NCBI GenBank assembly: GCA_964593465.1
Contig: CAZQJY010000006.1
Location: 8,014 to 72,013, forward strand
Direction: 5' to 3'
From: Mycosynbacter sp964593465
Lineage (GTDB): Bacteria; Patescibacteriota; Saccharimonadia; Saccharimonadales; Saccharimonadaceae
Length of the DNA: 64,000 nt
This document shows positions 8,256 to 16,783 of the stretch, piece by piece. Below the pieces are notes generated by a model. It saw only the letters and a list, made by a program, of their open reading frames with translations. It did not search any database and was not told the origin of the DNA. The translations under genes and the position numbers were made by a program. The stretch's first letter is position 1; every line of letters starts with the position of its first letter.

Positions 8256-8633
8256 TCAGTCTGACGAACGAGCCGAACTGACGAATACTCCAGTGCCGAG
8301 CAGGAACCAGAGGTTGTACCAGAAGCCGTTATTTGGCGACTGGTAGATGGTGATGTCAGGGTTGAACCATGACATCACGAAGCTCGGTAGTGCAAAGTAG
8401 CCATGCAGAAGCCCCGCCCACCAGTTCCCGCTGCCATTGGGATAGACGTATGCGATGCTTGTATTGGCGTACCACACAAACAACGCGACGTAGATGAGCA
8501 CCGACACTATCGCAGTCACGATAGCTGTGAAGCGCGAGGTTGGCGACCACTTCACATGCAACGGGCCGATACGGAGTACCGCCTGATAATCTTCGTTGTA
8601 CGGTGCATTCAGGTGAACCTTGACTTGAGCCAT
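8256..8633 (-). CDS. Small conserved-type membrane protein, 125 aa
   Basis: It has about three hydrophobic segments (residues ~36-56, a weaker ~72-90, and ~107-121). The C-terminal half carries SWFNPDITIY and NNGFWYNLWFLLG. From memory these resemble a family of short membrane proteins with the pattern FN.(D/N)I.IY...NNG.WYN..FLLG seen in Bacteroidota and Firmicutes; the function of that family is unknown to me. The SD GAGGAG precedes ATG at 8631-8633. Codons are GC-ending, unlike neighbouring genes. The hammerhead-like RNA would lie in its 3' untranslated region. Confidence 0.7.
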   Translation of the reverse strand: MAQVKVHLNAPYNEDYQAVLRIGPLHVKWSPTSRFTAIVTAIVSVLIYVALFVWYANTSIAYVYPNGSGNWWAGLLHGYFALPSFVMSWFNPDITIYQSPNNGFWYNLWFLLGTGVFVSSARSSD

Positions 8634-8934
8634 TTTATCACTCTCTCCTCATCGGGGCGGTCGCCCAACAAATGCTAGTGACTCACCCAGACGGCGAAGA
8701 CACAAGATGAGGTGTCAAAATACTATCATATTCTCACATCTCACCTCATGCTTATCCACTTGTCAAAAAACAACCTGTCTAGAAATCTAAATTTCTACGA
8801 TAGGCATAATTTAATATTATCATGAAACAATAAAAAAGTCAAGTACACTACGTCCGCCTTCTCTTCCAACCACAAGCATGATACTATAGACCTAAAGCTA
8901 CAGATATATAACACTTTTGGAGGTGGGACCAACA
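8634..8934. promoter_or_regulatory. Divergent intergenic control region, ~300 bases
   Basis: No gene is seen. An inverted repeat ATGAGGTG/CACCTCAT spans about 8706-8750. On the minus strand TTGACA elements and a TATGAT box suit a promoter for the 8633 gene. The middle is AT-rich. On the plus side, a TACTAT/TATAGA box near 8881 precedes the GGAGGTGG SD (8919-8926) of the fusion gene. The exact promoters are uncertain. Confidence 0.4.
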
Positions 8935-10929
8935 ATGCACAAGCCGTATATCCTCGCCATCGGCGATATCGTGACAGATGCGTTTATCAAACTCAATGAC
9001 AACGAAGCCGAAGTCATCACCGATGATACAGGTAACAAAAAACTCGTTATGGACTTTGGCAGCAAGCCACCCTACGATTATGTTGATATCGTGCAAGCTG
9101 TCGGGCCATCGCCAAACGCCGCCGTGTCGTTTGCGCGGCTCGGTGCTCGCTCTGGTCTCATGGCCTATATGGGCGATGATCTGCCAGGCAAAGACATGCT
9201 CACTTACCTAGCAGGCGAAAACGTCGACACCTCGACCATCTCTGTAGCCGAAGGTATGAAATCCAACTATTGGTACGTGCTGCGCTATGGTGCCGAACGT
9301 ACAATCCTCGTCAAAAATGAAAAATATGAATACACATGGCAAGAGCCAGGCGAAGTGCCTGATTGGATCTATTTGAGCGCACTTGACGAAGCATCATGGG
9401 ACTTACATCTAGAGGTACTCGATTACCTACGCAAACACCCCGACACCAAGCTCGTGTTTCAGCCAGGCACGTTCCACTTCAAATGGGGAGCCGAAAAACT
9501 CGCCGAAGTATATGCGCGCAGCCATATGACCGTCATGAACAAAGAAGAGGCAGCAGATGTGACAGGTCGCGATGTCGAAGATATCGAAGATTTGTTTGAC
9601 GGACTCCACAACCTAGGGCCAGAAATTGTTATCATCACCGATGGCCCGCACGGTTCGTACGCATCTGACGGCAAAAAAATCATCTCTATCCCGAACTACC
9701 CCGACCCTAAACCTCCGACAGACCGCACGGGAGCAGGCGATGCGTTTGCCTCTACCATCACCGCTGCGCTCGCACAAGGTGAATCACTCGAAACAGCTCT
9801 CACATGGGCGCCAATCAATAGCATGAACGTATGTCAACACCTTGGCGCACAAGCCGGACTACTCGACAAAGACGCGATACTAGCGTTGCTCGCTGACGCA
9901 CCGGCAGATTACAAGCCAACTATCATCGCTGGCTCACAGGAGTCATCTCTCGAAGATACTGCTCGTGAGCTTGTTGCCAATCCTAAGGGAATTTTTGCTG
10001 CCGACGAAAGTGGCGGCAGCATTAACAAACGGTTTGAACAATATAGTATTGAAGATTCAGAAGAAATGCGCCGCAACTATCGTCAGCTTTTCTTCACCAC
10101 TCCAGATGTCGAGCACCAACTCAGCGGCGTCATCCTTTTTGACGAGACGGCACGCCAACGTACCGACGACGGCACGCCGTTTCCGAAGCTTCTCGCCGAC
10201 CGAGGCATCATTCCTGGTGTCAAGGTAGACAAAGGTATCGTGCCACTCCCTGGATTTGAGGGCGAAGGCGTCACTAGTGGGCTCGATGGCTTACCAGAGC
10301 GCCTGGTAGACTACCGTGAGATGGGACTACGATTTGCCAAATGGCGCGCGGCTATCAATGTGTCGCCCGCATTGCCGAGTGATGCTGCTATCGCGGCCAA
10401 CGTACATGCGCTGGCTCGCTATGCGCTCGACTGCCAAAACGCCAATATTGTACCGATTGTTGAGCCAGAAATTGTCCATCAGGGAAACTTCGATATCGTC
10501 CGCGCAAAAGAAGTAACTGCTAAGGTGCTTGATACACTGTTTGACGAGCTCGCACTGCTTGGTGTCAATCGCAAAGCAATGATTCTCAAGACAAGTATGG
10601 TACTCGCAGGTAGCGAGCAAACGCAATCATCGCCAGAAGAAGTCGCCAAAGCGACTGTCGATGTGCTCTCGCATCATGTGCCACATGATGTGGCAGGCAT
10701 TGTATTTCTCTCTGGTGGGCAAACACCCGAACAGGCGACCGCAAATCTGCAAGCCATTACCAATCAAGGCAAGCAAGTATGGCCTATCACCTTTAGCTTT
10801 TCACGAGCACTGCAAGAGCCAGTTATAGAAGCATGGGGTGGCCACGCCGATAATATATCGCGCAGCCAAGAAATCTTCGCAGAACTTGTACGCAAAAATA
10901 GCGAGGCAACTACACAAAGAGACAGTTAA
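8935..10929 (+). CDS. Fusion: PfkB-family sugar kinase plus class I fructose-bisphosphate aldolase
   Basis: One 664-codon frame. Residues ~1-325 are a ribokinase/PfkB kinase, with the start motif ILAIGDIVTDAF and the anion-hole/catalytic signature DRTGAGDAFAS (~264). Residues ~345-660 are an animal-type class I FBP aldolase: GIFAADESGGSI, VEPEIVHQGNFD, and ILKTSMVLAG holding the predicted Schiff-base Lys. The fusion would couple phosphorylation of a sugar phosphate to cleavage into DHAP and G3P; the exact sugar is inferred. ATG at 8935 follows the SD GGAGGTGG; an in-frame TTG at 8917 was rejected. A free PfkB and a class II aldolase lie at 35-37 kb, so both activities are duplicated. Confidence 0.92.
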   Translation: MHKPYILAIGDIVTDAFIKLNDNEAEVITDDTGNKKLVMDFGSKPPYDYVDIVQAVGPSPNAAVSFARLGARSGLMAYMGDDLPGKDMLTYLAGENVDTSTISVAEGMKSNYWYVLRYGAERTILVKNEKYEYTWQEPGEVPDWIYLSALDEASWDLHLEVLDYLRKHPDTKLVFQPGTFHFKWGAEKLAEVYARSHMTVMNKEEAADVTGRDVEDIEDLFDGLHNLGPEIVIITDGPHGSYASDGKKIISIPNYPDPKPPTDRTGAGDAFASTITAALAQGESLETALTWAPINSMNVCQHLGAQAGLLDKDAILALLADAPADYKPTIIAGSQESSLEDTARELVANPKGIFAADESGGSINKRFEQYSIEDSEEMRRNYRQLFFTTPDVEHQLSGVILFDETARQRTDDGTPFPKLLADRGIIPGVKVDKGIVPLPGFEGEGVTSGLDGLPERLVDYREMGLRFAKWRAAINVSPALPSDAAIAANVHALARYALDCQNANIVPIVEPEIVHQGNFDIVRAKEVTAKVLDTLFDELALLGVNRKAMILKTSMVLAGSEQTQSSPEEVAKATVDVLSHHVPHDVAGIVFLSGGQTPEQATANLQAITNQGKQVWPITFSFSRALQEPVIEAWGGHADNISRSQEIFAELVRKNSEATTQRDS

Positions 10930-10932
10930 ATC

Positions 10933-11655
10933 CTACTGAATGGGCATTCCTTGCCTGGGACAACTCTCAAGAACTCGCTGCATCGTAGCGAGTTCTGTAG
11001 TTGTCACCCACAGTTCATACGCTCGTTTCACAGCGATCTGCCGCGCCACATACTGACAACGAAAGCTTTTGTTTGACGGCAGCCAGCTGGCCGCATCACT
11101 ATCGCTTTTCTTTTGATTTGCAGCACCATCTACGGCTACAAGATTGAGTGGGTCGTTGGCAAGTGCATGCCGTTGCTCAGCGGTAATCTGCTGAGCACCT
11201 GTTTGCCATGCGTTACTGAGCGCCACCACATGATCTATTTGCACCTTGTCACTCGTATCGGGCCCGCGTACAAACTCAATCGTTTTGCCAGTATAGGGGT
11301 CGTTAAGTGTACCGCTCAATACTTTACAGTCTTCATTTACTTTGGCATCTTTGAGGTCTCGTCGCAAAATAATATTTCGCAGATCACATCCACCAGATTT
11401 TGCCCATCCGCTACTAAACTGCGTGCGCTTGTAACCTGTCTTGGGCGCCTTGCCTTTGACAGGTAGTTGCGCCAATTCATCGGTAGCCAGCTGTACTGAT
11501 TCCTGTAGGTTTTGCTGTGGTGCCTGAGTTGGCTGCGCCACTTTCTCTCCCGCGCCAAACTCATGCCGCGCCACATCATAGGCCAATGCCGAAAGACTGG
11601 CAATAGCAACAATGAGTAGCGCCAAGAGGCGACGGGCTTTGTGGTTAACACTCAT
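10933..11655 (-). CDS. Secreted HNH nuclease (GmrSD/DUF1524-like)
   Basis: 240 residues. An N-terminal hydrophobic signal or anchor (residues ~8-26) is followed by a variable linker. The HNH-type nuclease core shows QIDHVVALSNAW (~142-153) and LNLVAVDGAANQKKSD (~170-185), with Asp-His and Asn/Lys residues typical of the family. Conserved Cys residues may form extracytoplasmic disulfides. The likely role is degrading external DNA or RNA for nucleotide scavenging, which would suit a host-dependent epibiont; this is inference. It converges with the fusion gene and is divergent from the aminopeptidase, sharing a 31-nt promoter region. Confidence 0.85.
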   Translation of the reverse strand: MSVNHKARRLLALLIVAIASLSALAYDVARHEFGAGEKVAQPTQAPQQNLQESVQLATDELAQLPVKGKAPKTGYKRTQFSSGWAKSGGCDLRNIILRRDLKDAKVNEDCKVLSGTLNDPYTGKTIEFVRGPDTSDKVQIDHVVALSNAWQTGAQQITAEQRHALANDPLNLVAVDGAANQKKSDSDAASWLPSNKSFRCQYVARQIAVKRAYELWVTTTELATMQRVLESCPRQGMPIQ

Positions 11656-11686
11656 AACTTCTATTTAACTTTGTTACAATAGATAT

Positions 11687-14200
11687 ATGCAAGCATTTTC
11701 TCACTTACTCGACTCTTTTATACCAGACAACTACGACCTATCCCTCACGCTCGAGCGTGAAAAGCGCACGTTTCATGGCACAGTGACAATTAGCGGCTAC
11801 CAAAAAAGTAATGACTTCTTGCCGCTGCATGCCAAAGACCTAGAAATCACCAGCGCGACAATTGACGGCAAATCGGTCGAGTTCACACACAGTGACCACG
11901 ATGAACTACACCTCGTACATACCACGCCAGGTGCACACATTATCGTGCTGCAATTCAACGGTAAAATCACCGACGCTATGCACGGTCTCTATCCTTGCTA
12001 TTTTGAGGTAGCTGGGCAGAAAAAAGAGCTACTTGCAACACAGTTTGAGAGCCACCATGCTCGTGAAGTTTTCCCATGCGTAGACGAACCTGCCGCCAAA
12101 GCTACATTTGACCTCACCCTCACCACAGAGGAAGGCATCGAAGTACTCGGCAACATGCCCGTCGAGTGGCAACGCACAGAGCCAGAAGGTTTGGTGACAA
12201 AGTTTGAAACTAGTCCGCGCATGAGCAGCTATTTGCTAGCGTTTGTCGTGGGCGAATTACAGAAAAAAACCGCCACCACCAAAGACGGTGTCGAAGTAAA
12301 CGTCTGGGCAACACGCGCGCAACCAGCTGCCGCACTCGACTTTCCACTTGATATCGCAGTGCGCTCTATCGAATTCTACAACGACTACTTTGGCGTTGCC
12401 TATCCTCTACCAAAAGCCGATCACGTAGCATTGCCAGACTTTAGCTCTGGCGCGATGGAAAACTGGGGACTCATTACCTACCGCGAGATGGCACTGCTGG
12501 CCGACCCGAAGACAACGAGTATATCGAGCCGCCAATACATCGCTACCGTCATCGCGCATGAGCTGGCACATCAGTGGTTCGGTAATCTCGTGACGATGCA
12601 GTGGTGGAACGATCTCTGGCTCAACGAAAGCTTTGCCACGCTCATGGAATACTTGGCCGTTGATGCACTGCACCCAGAGTGGAACATTTGGCTCGATTTT
12701 GCTACCAACGAATCCATTGTGGCTTTGCGCCGTGACGCACTCGACGGCGTACAATCGGTGCAAGTTGACGTCAATCACCCCGATGAAATCAGCACTCTGT
12801 TCGACCCAGCCATTGTATATGCCAAAGGTGCACGCCTCCTTCGTATGGTGCAGCAGTTTGTCGGTGATGAGGCATTTCAGCGCGGCCTGGCGCAGTACTT
12901 CCGGAACTATGCGTATGGCAATACCGTCGGCAATAACCTCTGGCAGGCCCTCGCGGACGCCAGCGGCAAAGATATCGTAGATATGATGAGTACCTGGGCG
13001 TCACAATCTGGCTTCCCGGTCGTCCATGCGTCCCTTTCGGGTGATAAGGTTACGCTTCGTCAAGAGCAATTCTTCATCGGTAGCCACCAGCCGAGTGATA
13101 AGCTTTGGCCAATTCCATTGAATGCATCTGCAGGTGATGCGCCGCAACTTATGACCGAGCAAGAAGTGTCATTTGAATATACTTCCGACGCACCATTTGC
13201 GCTCAATGTTGGCGACAGCGCACATTTCATTACACACTACGACGATGAGCTCTTTGGTCGCCTCATTGCCGCCGTCAAAGATGGCTCGCTCGATAGTCTC
13301 ACCAAAATCCAATTGCTAGACGAAGCAACTCTGCTCGCTCGTGGAGGCGTATTGTCATCACATCAGCTTATTCCGCTCGTCAACGCATATCAGGGCGAGA
13401 CCAGTGAGCCCGTCTGGAGCATTATCTCACTGGCTATCGGCGAACTCAAAAAGTTCGTGCAAGACGACGAGGCAGCCGAGAAAAAACTACGCGCATTTGC
13501 TGGAGGTATCACAAATAGCCTCTACGAGAAGCTTGGCTGGGAAGTAAAAGACGGTGAAGGCGAAGAAGAAACCAAGCTCCGCAGTATCATCGTCGGTCTC
13601 ACGCTCTACGGAGAAAACGAGCAAGCAATCGCCAAAGCCAAAGAATTGTACGACAATACACCGCTTGAAGACCTTGACCCAGAGCTTCGTCCGCTCATCA
13701 TTAGCTCCGTCGTACGCTACGGAGATGGCAAGCTAGTCGACACACTTCTCGAACACTACTGCTCCAGCCAATCTGCCGAGCTAAAGCAAGACATCTGCCT
13801 CGGCATCACCAGCACGCGCGACGCTGCCAGTATCGAAAAGCTACTCGCTAGCATCAAAGATAGTCAAATAGTGAAGCCGCAAGACGTCGCACGCTGGTTT
13901 GTCTACCTCGTGCGTGGCCGCGAATCGCGCGACGCTACGTGGCAGTGGATGCAAGACAACTGGAACTGGATAGAGAAGACTTTTGGTGGCGACAAAAGCT
14001 ACGACGACTACCCACGCTATAGCGCTGGCGGCCTAAGCACACGCGCGCAACTCGAAGAATATAAAGCCTTCTTCGAGCCCAAACAAGACGACCCGTCCCT
14101 CACTCGCGCGATTCAGCTGGGCGTGGGCGAGATAGAGGGGCGAGTAGAGCTAATTGAGCGTGATCAAGCTGGTGTTATTGAAACATTGAACACACTATAG
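11687..14200 (+). CDS. pepN: Aminopeptidase N, M1 family metallopeptidase
   Basis: 837 residues. It has the exopeptidase motif GAMENWG (~258-264) and the zinc site HELAHQWFG...NESFA (~290-319), followed by a helical ERAP1-type C-terminal domain. It removes N-terminal amino acids from peptides. There is no signal peptide, so it is cytosolic. A TACAAT box ends 6 nt before the ATG, so the transcript is probably leaderless. For a lineage with few biosynthetic pathways, peptide salvage is a plausible role. Confidence 0.96.
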   Translation: MQAFSHLLDSFIPDNYDLSLTLEREKRTFHGTVTISGYQKSNDFLPLHAKDLEITSATIDGKSVEFTHSDHDELHLVHTTPGAHIIVLQFNGKITDAMHGLYPCYFEVAGQKKELLATQFESHHAREVFPCVDEPAAKATFDLTLTTEEGIEVLGNMPVEWQRTEPEGLVTKFETSPRMSSYLLAFVVGELQKKTATTKDGVEVNVWATRAQPAAALDFPLDIAVRSIEFYNDYFGVAYPLPKADHVALPDFSSGAMENWGLITYREMALLADPKTTSISSRQYIATVIAHELAHQWFGNLVTMQWWNDLWLNESFATLMEYLAVDALHPEWNIWLDFATNESIVALRRDALDGVQSVQVDVNHPDEISTLFDPAIVYAKGARLLRMVQQFVGDEAFQRGLAQYFRNYAYGNTVGNNLWQALADASGKDIVDMMSTWASQSGFPVVHASLSGDKVTLRQEQFFIGSHQPSDKLWPIPLNASAGDAPQLMTEQEVSFEYTSDAPFALNVGDSAHFITHYDDELFGRLIAAVKDGSLDSLTKIQLLDEATLLARGGVLSSHQLIPLVNAYQGETSEPVWSIISLAIGELKKFVQDDEAAEKKLRAFAGGITNSLYEKLGWEVKDGEGEEETKLRSIIVGLTLYGENEQAIAKAKELYDNTPLEDLDPELRPLIISSVVRYGDGKLVDTLLEHYCSSQSAELKQDICLGITSTRDAASIEKLLASIKDSQIVKPQDVARWFVYLVRGRESRDATWQWMQDNWNWIEKTFGGDKSYDDYPRYSAGGLSTRAQLEEYKAFFEPKQDDPSLTRAIQLGVGEIEGRVELIERDQAGVIETLNTL

Positions 14201-14205
14201 ACGGA

Positions 14206-15225
14206 CTATACTTCTGCAAAATACTCTTCGACAACAGGCGGCGTACCATTTAGTGATATCGCCGAAATCATCAATGACATGTCTGCGATTTTTTGACTAT
14301 GTGCATAAAACTTTGCTGCATAGCACATCTGGTTTAGTTTCTTCTGGGTAATTGCAGCAAGTCCACCACCTTGGTTTGACTGTCTGCGGTATTTTACTTC
14401 TGTAAAATACAAGGTACCGTTTTTTTGCGACACGATGTCTATTTCGCAGTATTTTGTCTTCCAGTTGCGCGCGATGATTTCGTGGCCGAGCCGCACGAGA
14501 TAGTTTGCAGCTTCGTCTTCGGCACGGTCGCCGATTTTCTTGGTACTCTTATGCTCCACGCCGGCCGAATCGTCTGCCAATCTTTTGCTTGGCGAACTGA
14601 CCCCGCCGACGCCGCCAGGTGTGGCAAGCGAGACGGGCAAAACGGTTGGCGGACGATTCGGACTTTTATATTTAACCAAAGGCGCAAAACTCAACCGATG
14701 CAGTGGCGTTATGCCATATTTTTCTATCGCTGCTCGATGCTTCGCCACCCCATACCCCGCATGACTCTTAAATCCATACTCAGGATACAGTTCGTCCTGC
14801 TCGGTCATATACCGATCGCGCTCCACCTTTGCCATAATGCTCGCCGCACTCACGCTCGGTACTAGCAAATCAGCCTTTGGCATTGTCTTTACATACTTAC
14901 CCTTGCCCGTATCCGCCAAAAAATTCACCATACCGTCAATAATAATCTCGCTATACGGCACGTTTATTTTCTCCACCGCACGTCTTGTCGCCAACCGCAG
15001 CGCGTTGCTCATGCCCACTTCGTCCAGTTCCTCCGCACTCACCCAGCCCGTCGCAGCACCTAGAGCCCGCTCCACAATCTTGTCATACAGCAGCTCCCGC
15101 TTTTTCTTCGTCAGCTTCTTACTATCCGCCAGCCCCTCAATCTCAGCACCACCAAGAACCACCGCACCCACTACCAGCGGCCCTGCCCATGGCCCGCGCC
15201 CTGCTTCGTCTATGCCAAGTATCAT
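14206..15225 (-). CDS. rnhB: RNase HII fused to YraN/UPF0102 nuclease-like domain
   Basis: 339 residues. Residues ~1-190 are RNase HII: DEAGRGPWAGP with the first catalytic acids, and the KADLLVPSVSAASIMAKVER region. It removes ribonucleotides from DNA. A linker of ~40 residues leads to a C-terminal UPF0102 domain (~228-335) with the PD-(D/E)XK-like pattern CEIDIV...FTEVKYR. In many bacteria rnhB and yraN are adjacent; here they are one chain. A TACAAT box 6 nt before the ATG suggests a leaderless mRNA. It converges with pepN, 5 nt between stops. Confidence 0.93.
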   Translation of the reverse strand: MILGIDEAGRGPWAGPLVVGAVVLGGAEIEGLADSKKLTKKKRELLYDKIVERALGAATGWVSAEELDEVGMSNALRLATRRAVEKINVPYSEIIIDGMVNFLADTGKGKYVKTMPKADLLVPSVSAASIMAKVERDRYMTEQDELYPEYGFKSHAGYGVAKHRAAIEKYGITPLHRLSFAPLVKYKSPNRPPTVLPVSLATPGGVGGVSSPSKRLADDSAGVEHKSTKKIGDRAEDEAANYLVRLGHEIIARNWKTKYCEIDIVSQKNGTLYFTEVKYRRQSNQGGGLAAITQKKLNQMCYAAKFYAHSQKIADMSLMISAISLNGTPPVVEEYFAEV

Positions 15226-15240
15226 ACTCTCATTGTAAAC

Positions 15241-15266
15241 AAAAACCCTCCAAATAGGAGGGTTTT
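15241..15266 (-). terminator. Terminator after the 15283 gene
   Basis: AACCCTCC (15244-15251) pairs with GGAGGGTT (15257-15264) and has A/T runs on both sides. On the minus strand TTTTTG follows the stem. It separates the membrane-protein gene from the rnhB promoter. Confidence 0.85.
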
Positions 15267-15282
15267 CACTAATTACATCAAG

Positions 15283-15921
15283 CTATATCTTACCTGCAGA
15301 CACAATCTTGAATTCGGCAGCCTTAAGTGCGTCGAAGTCTGTCGATTGCACTAACGTAAACGCCTCGAAGTCCTGTGATTGCCCAGCACCCAGATCGTTG
15401 GCATATATAGTATCTTCCACGATACGCTTACCATCTGCATCTACAGCTTCAATCTGAATAGTAAATGATTTCTTCTCTGCTGTTTTGTTCGTAACGGTAA
15501 CTACCAGCTTAGAACTTCCAAAACCATACTCGTCTTGAGTTGCGGCAAATTCACCCAAGTCAACCTGAACATCATTTTTCAAAACATCTTCTGTGTTCTT
15601 ACCAGACATATCATCGGCAGATTGCTGCATCTCTTCGCCGGCTTTATTGATTTCCTCGCCAGCCTTGTCAAAAGCATCACTAATTGATTTCTGCATCGCA
15701 ATCGTAATCCCCATTGCAGCAACAGCCAGCACCAGCGATACGATAGCCATCGCAATACTCTTCTTTTTGGCCAAAGCTACAATCGCAAAGATTAATGCCA
15801 GTGCGCCGAGCACAAAAGCTGCGTTATTGATAAGCGGAATAAATGACAATACTACTCCAATAATACTTAGAACTAGTGCTGCCGTTGCAAACCCAGTTGT
15901 CTCTTTTTCATCTCTACTCAT
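15283..15921 (-). CDS. Two-TM membrane protein with extracytoplasmic beta domain (DUF4190/DUF4352-like)
   Basis: 212 residues. A DUF4190-like pair of hydrophobic stretches spans residues ~10-78, with a Lys-rich break KKK. A Glu/Ala coiled segment (~82-110) follows, then an immunoglobulin-like beta domain (~117-210) of the DUF4352 style. It probably sits in the cytoplasmic membrane with the beta domain outside. The function is unknown. An SD AAGGTG precedes the ATG. The leader carries a promoter, a closed RNA domain and an intrinsic terminator, so it is likely regulated by transcription attenuation. Confidence 0.75.
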   Translation of the reverse strand: MSRDEKETTGFATAALVLSIIGVVLSFIPLINNAAFVLGALALIFAIVALAKKKSIAMAIVSLVLAVAAMGITIAMQKSISDAFDKAGEEINKAGEEMQQSADDMSGKNTEDVLKNDVQVDLGEFAATQDEYGFGSSKLVVTVTNKTAEKKSFTIQIEAVDADGKRIVEDTIYANDLGAGQSQDFEAFTLVQSTDFDALKAAEFKIVSAGKI

Positions 15922-15950
15922 TTACATACACCTTCTTTCTGCCGCCCAAC

Positions 15951-16084
15951 AAAAAAGGACAGCCATTACTATTTGGCTGTCTACACCTAGAGCGAAGAAT
16001 TACTTCCGCACTCACGCAATGGCTGCCCATTCGTATGCGAAAATACTTCAAAACTCTAGTCGAGTTTCACTCTAGATGTAGACA
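15951..16084 (-). promoter_or_regulatory. Riboswitch-like attenuator upstream of the 15921 gene
   Basis: Minus strand. The predicted transcript start, near 16083, begins a 14-bp closing stem: GTCTACATCTAGAG (16083-16070) with CTCTAGGTGTAGAC (15992-15979), one G.U. Inside are AACTC/GAGTT, TTCG/CGAA and GAAG/CTTC hairpins. The terminator GACAGCCA/TGGCTGTC with six T (15981-15951) shares 3 nt with the closing stem. An internal GGGCAGCCAT (16028-16019) can pair with the terminator 3' arm ATGGCTGTCC over 10 bp, making an antiterminator. The sequence matches no riboswitch class I recognise. Confidence 0.6.
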
Positions 16085-16089
16085 TCACT

Positions 16090-16098
16090 ATTATACCA
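16090..16098 (-). promoter_or_regulatory. Extended -10 promoter of the attenuator transcript
   Basis: TGGTATAAT on the minus strand is a consensus extended -10 (TGnTATAAT). It starts the leader RNA about 7 nt downstream. The -35 is poor, as is usual for this promoter type. Confidence 0.75.
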
Positions 16099-16108
16099 GA
16101 CAGTAAGT

Positions 16109-16136
16109 AAAAACACCCCGCTCCCGAGGTGTTTTA
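16109..16136 (-). terminator. rplS terminator
   Basis: Minus strand: AAACACC, a ten-base loop that is GC-rich, then GGTGTTT followed by further T. It lies 20 nt after the rplS stop and just before the attenuator promoter. Confidence 0.8.
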
Positions 16137-16155
16137 TGACCTAGCTTTTAGCTAA

Positions 16156-16596
16156 CTACGCGTCTGCTTTTTCTTCAGTAGCAGCCTCTACCTTTGGCTC
16201 TTCGGCCTTTGGTGCTTCTGGCAATGCGTTGACAGCTTCGCGATCAAACTTCACGGCCTTGAGGCGGGCAGATTTACCACTACGGTTGCGAAGGAAGCTG
16301 AGGTAGTTGCGGCGAACCTTGCTACGGCGAGTAATTTCTACTTTCTCTACCAATGGGCTATGGAGTAAAAAGCTTTTTTCTACACCAATACCACTAGCGA
16401 TTTTGCGCACAGTAATGCGGCTGGTGTGCGACTGCTTGTTGTCAGTGCGGATAACCACACCCTCGAACACCTGCACACGCTCTTTGTTGCCTTCTTTGAT
16501 CTTTTGGTGCACGCGCACTGTATCGCCGCTACGCGCATCTACAACAGCATGTTTTTTCTGTTCATCGTTGACTTTTTTAATTAGTGAAAAACTCAT
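16156..16596 (-). CDS. rplS: 50S ribosomal protein L19
   Basis: 146 residues, against about 115 typical. Residues 1-~110 are the L19 domain (SGDTVRVHQKIKEG, RVQVFEGVVI), which sits at the 30S-50S interface. The C-terminal ~30 residues are an Ala/Glu/Lys-rich tail that is unusual for the family. The customary trmD and rimM neighbours are not present. The ~110-nt leader is GC-rich and can fold. The ATG at 16594-16596 has the SD AGAGGAT upstream. Confidence 0.96.
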   Translation of the reverse strand: MSFSLIKKVNDEQKKHAVVDARSGDTVRVHQKIKEGNKERVQVFEGVVIRTDNKQSHTSRITVRKIASGIGVEKSFLLHSPLVEKVEITRRSKVRRNYLSFLRNRSGKSARLKAVKFDREAVNALPEAPKAEEPKVEAATEEKADA

Positions 16597-16718
16597 ATTT
16601 TATCCTCTAAGGTGTCCGATTTCCGACCTTGGCTGGCCACGCAGTTGTATCCCTGCGGCTCCACACCGTCGACGCCTCGGCGCTTACGTCTAATATATAC
16701 AATCAATTGCTGATTATA
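16597..16718 (-). promoter_or_regulatory. rplS promoter and structured leader
   Basis: The -10 TATAAT is at 16718-16713 on the minus strand. The leader of about 110 nt includes GCCGCAG/CTGCGTGGC and AAGG..TC/GA..CCTT hairpins next to the SD, and an alternative GGTGT/ACACC pairing. Ribosomal protein leaders often bind their own product; that role here is only a guess. Confidence 0.45.
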
Positions 16719-16737
16719 GCATAGAGGTGAAAAAAAT

Positions 16738-16762
16738 AAAAGAGCCCGTCAGGGCTCTTTTA
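16738..16762. terminator. Bidirectional terminator after the 16784 gene
   Basis: AAAAGAGCCC, loop GTCA, then GGGCTCTTT. Flanking A and T runs make it work in either direction; the gene ending beside it is on the minus strand. Confidence 0.88.
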
Positions 16763-16783
16763 TAACATAGTGTTCTTTAGTAT

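Noticed and set aside
15951..16084. 6S RNA or SRP RNA as explanation of the structured leader
   Set aside because: It lacks the long bubble stem and length of 6S and the conserved SRP loop. The terminator/antiterminator overlap and the downstream SD fit an attenuator better.
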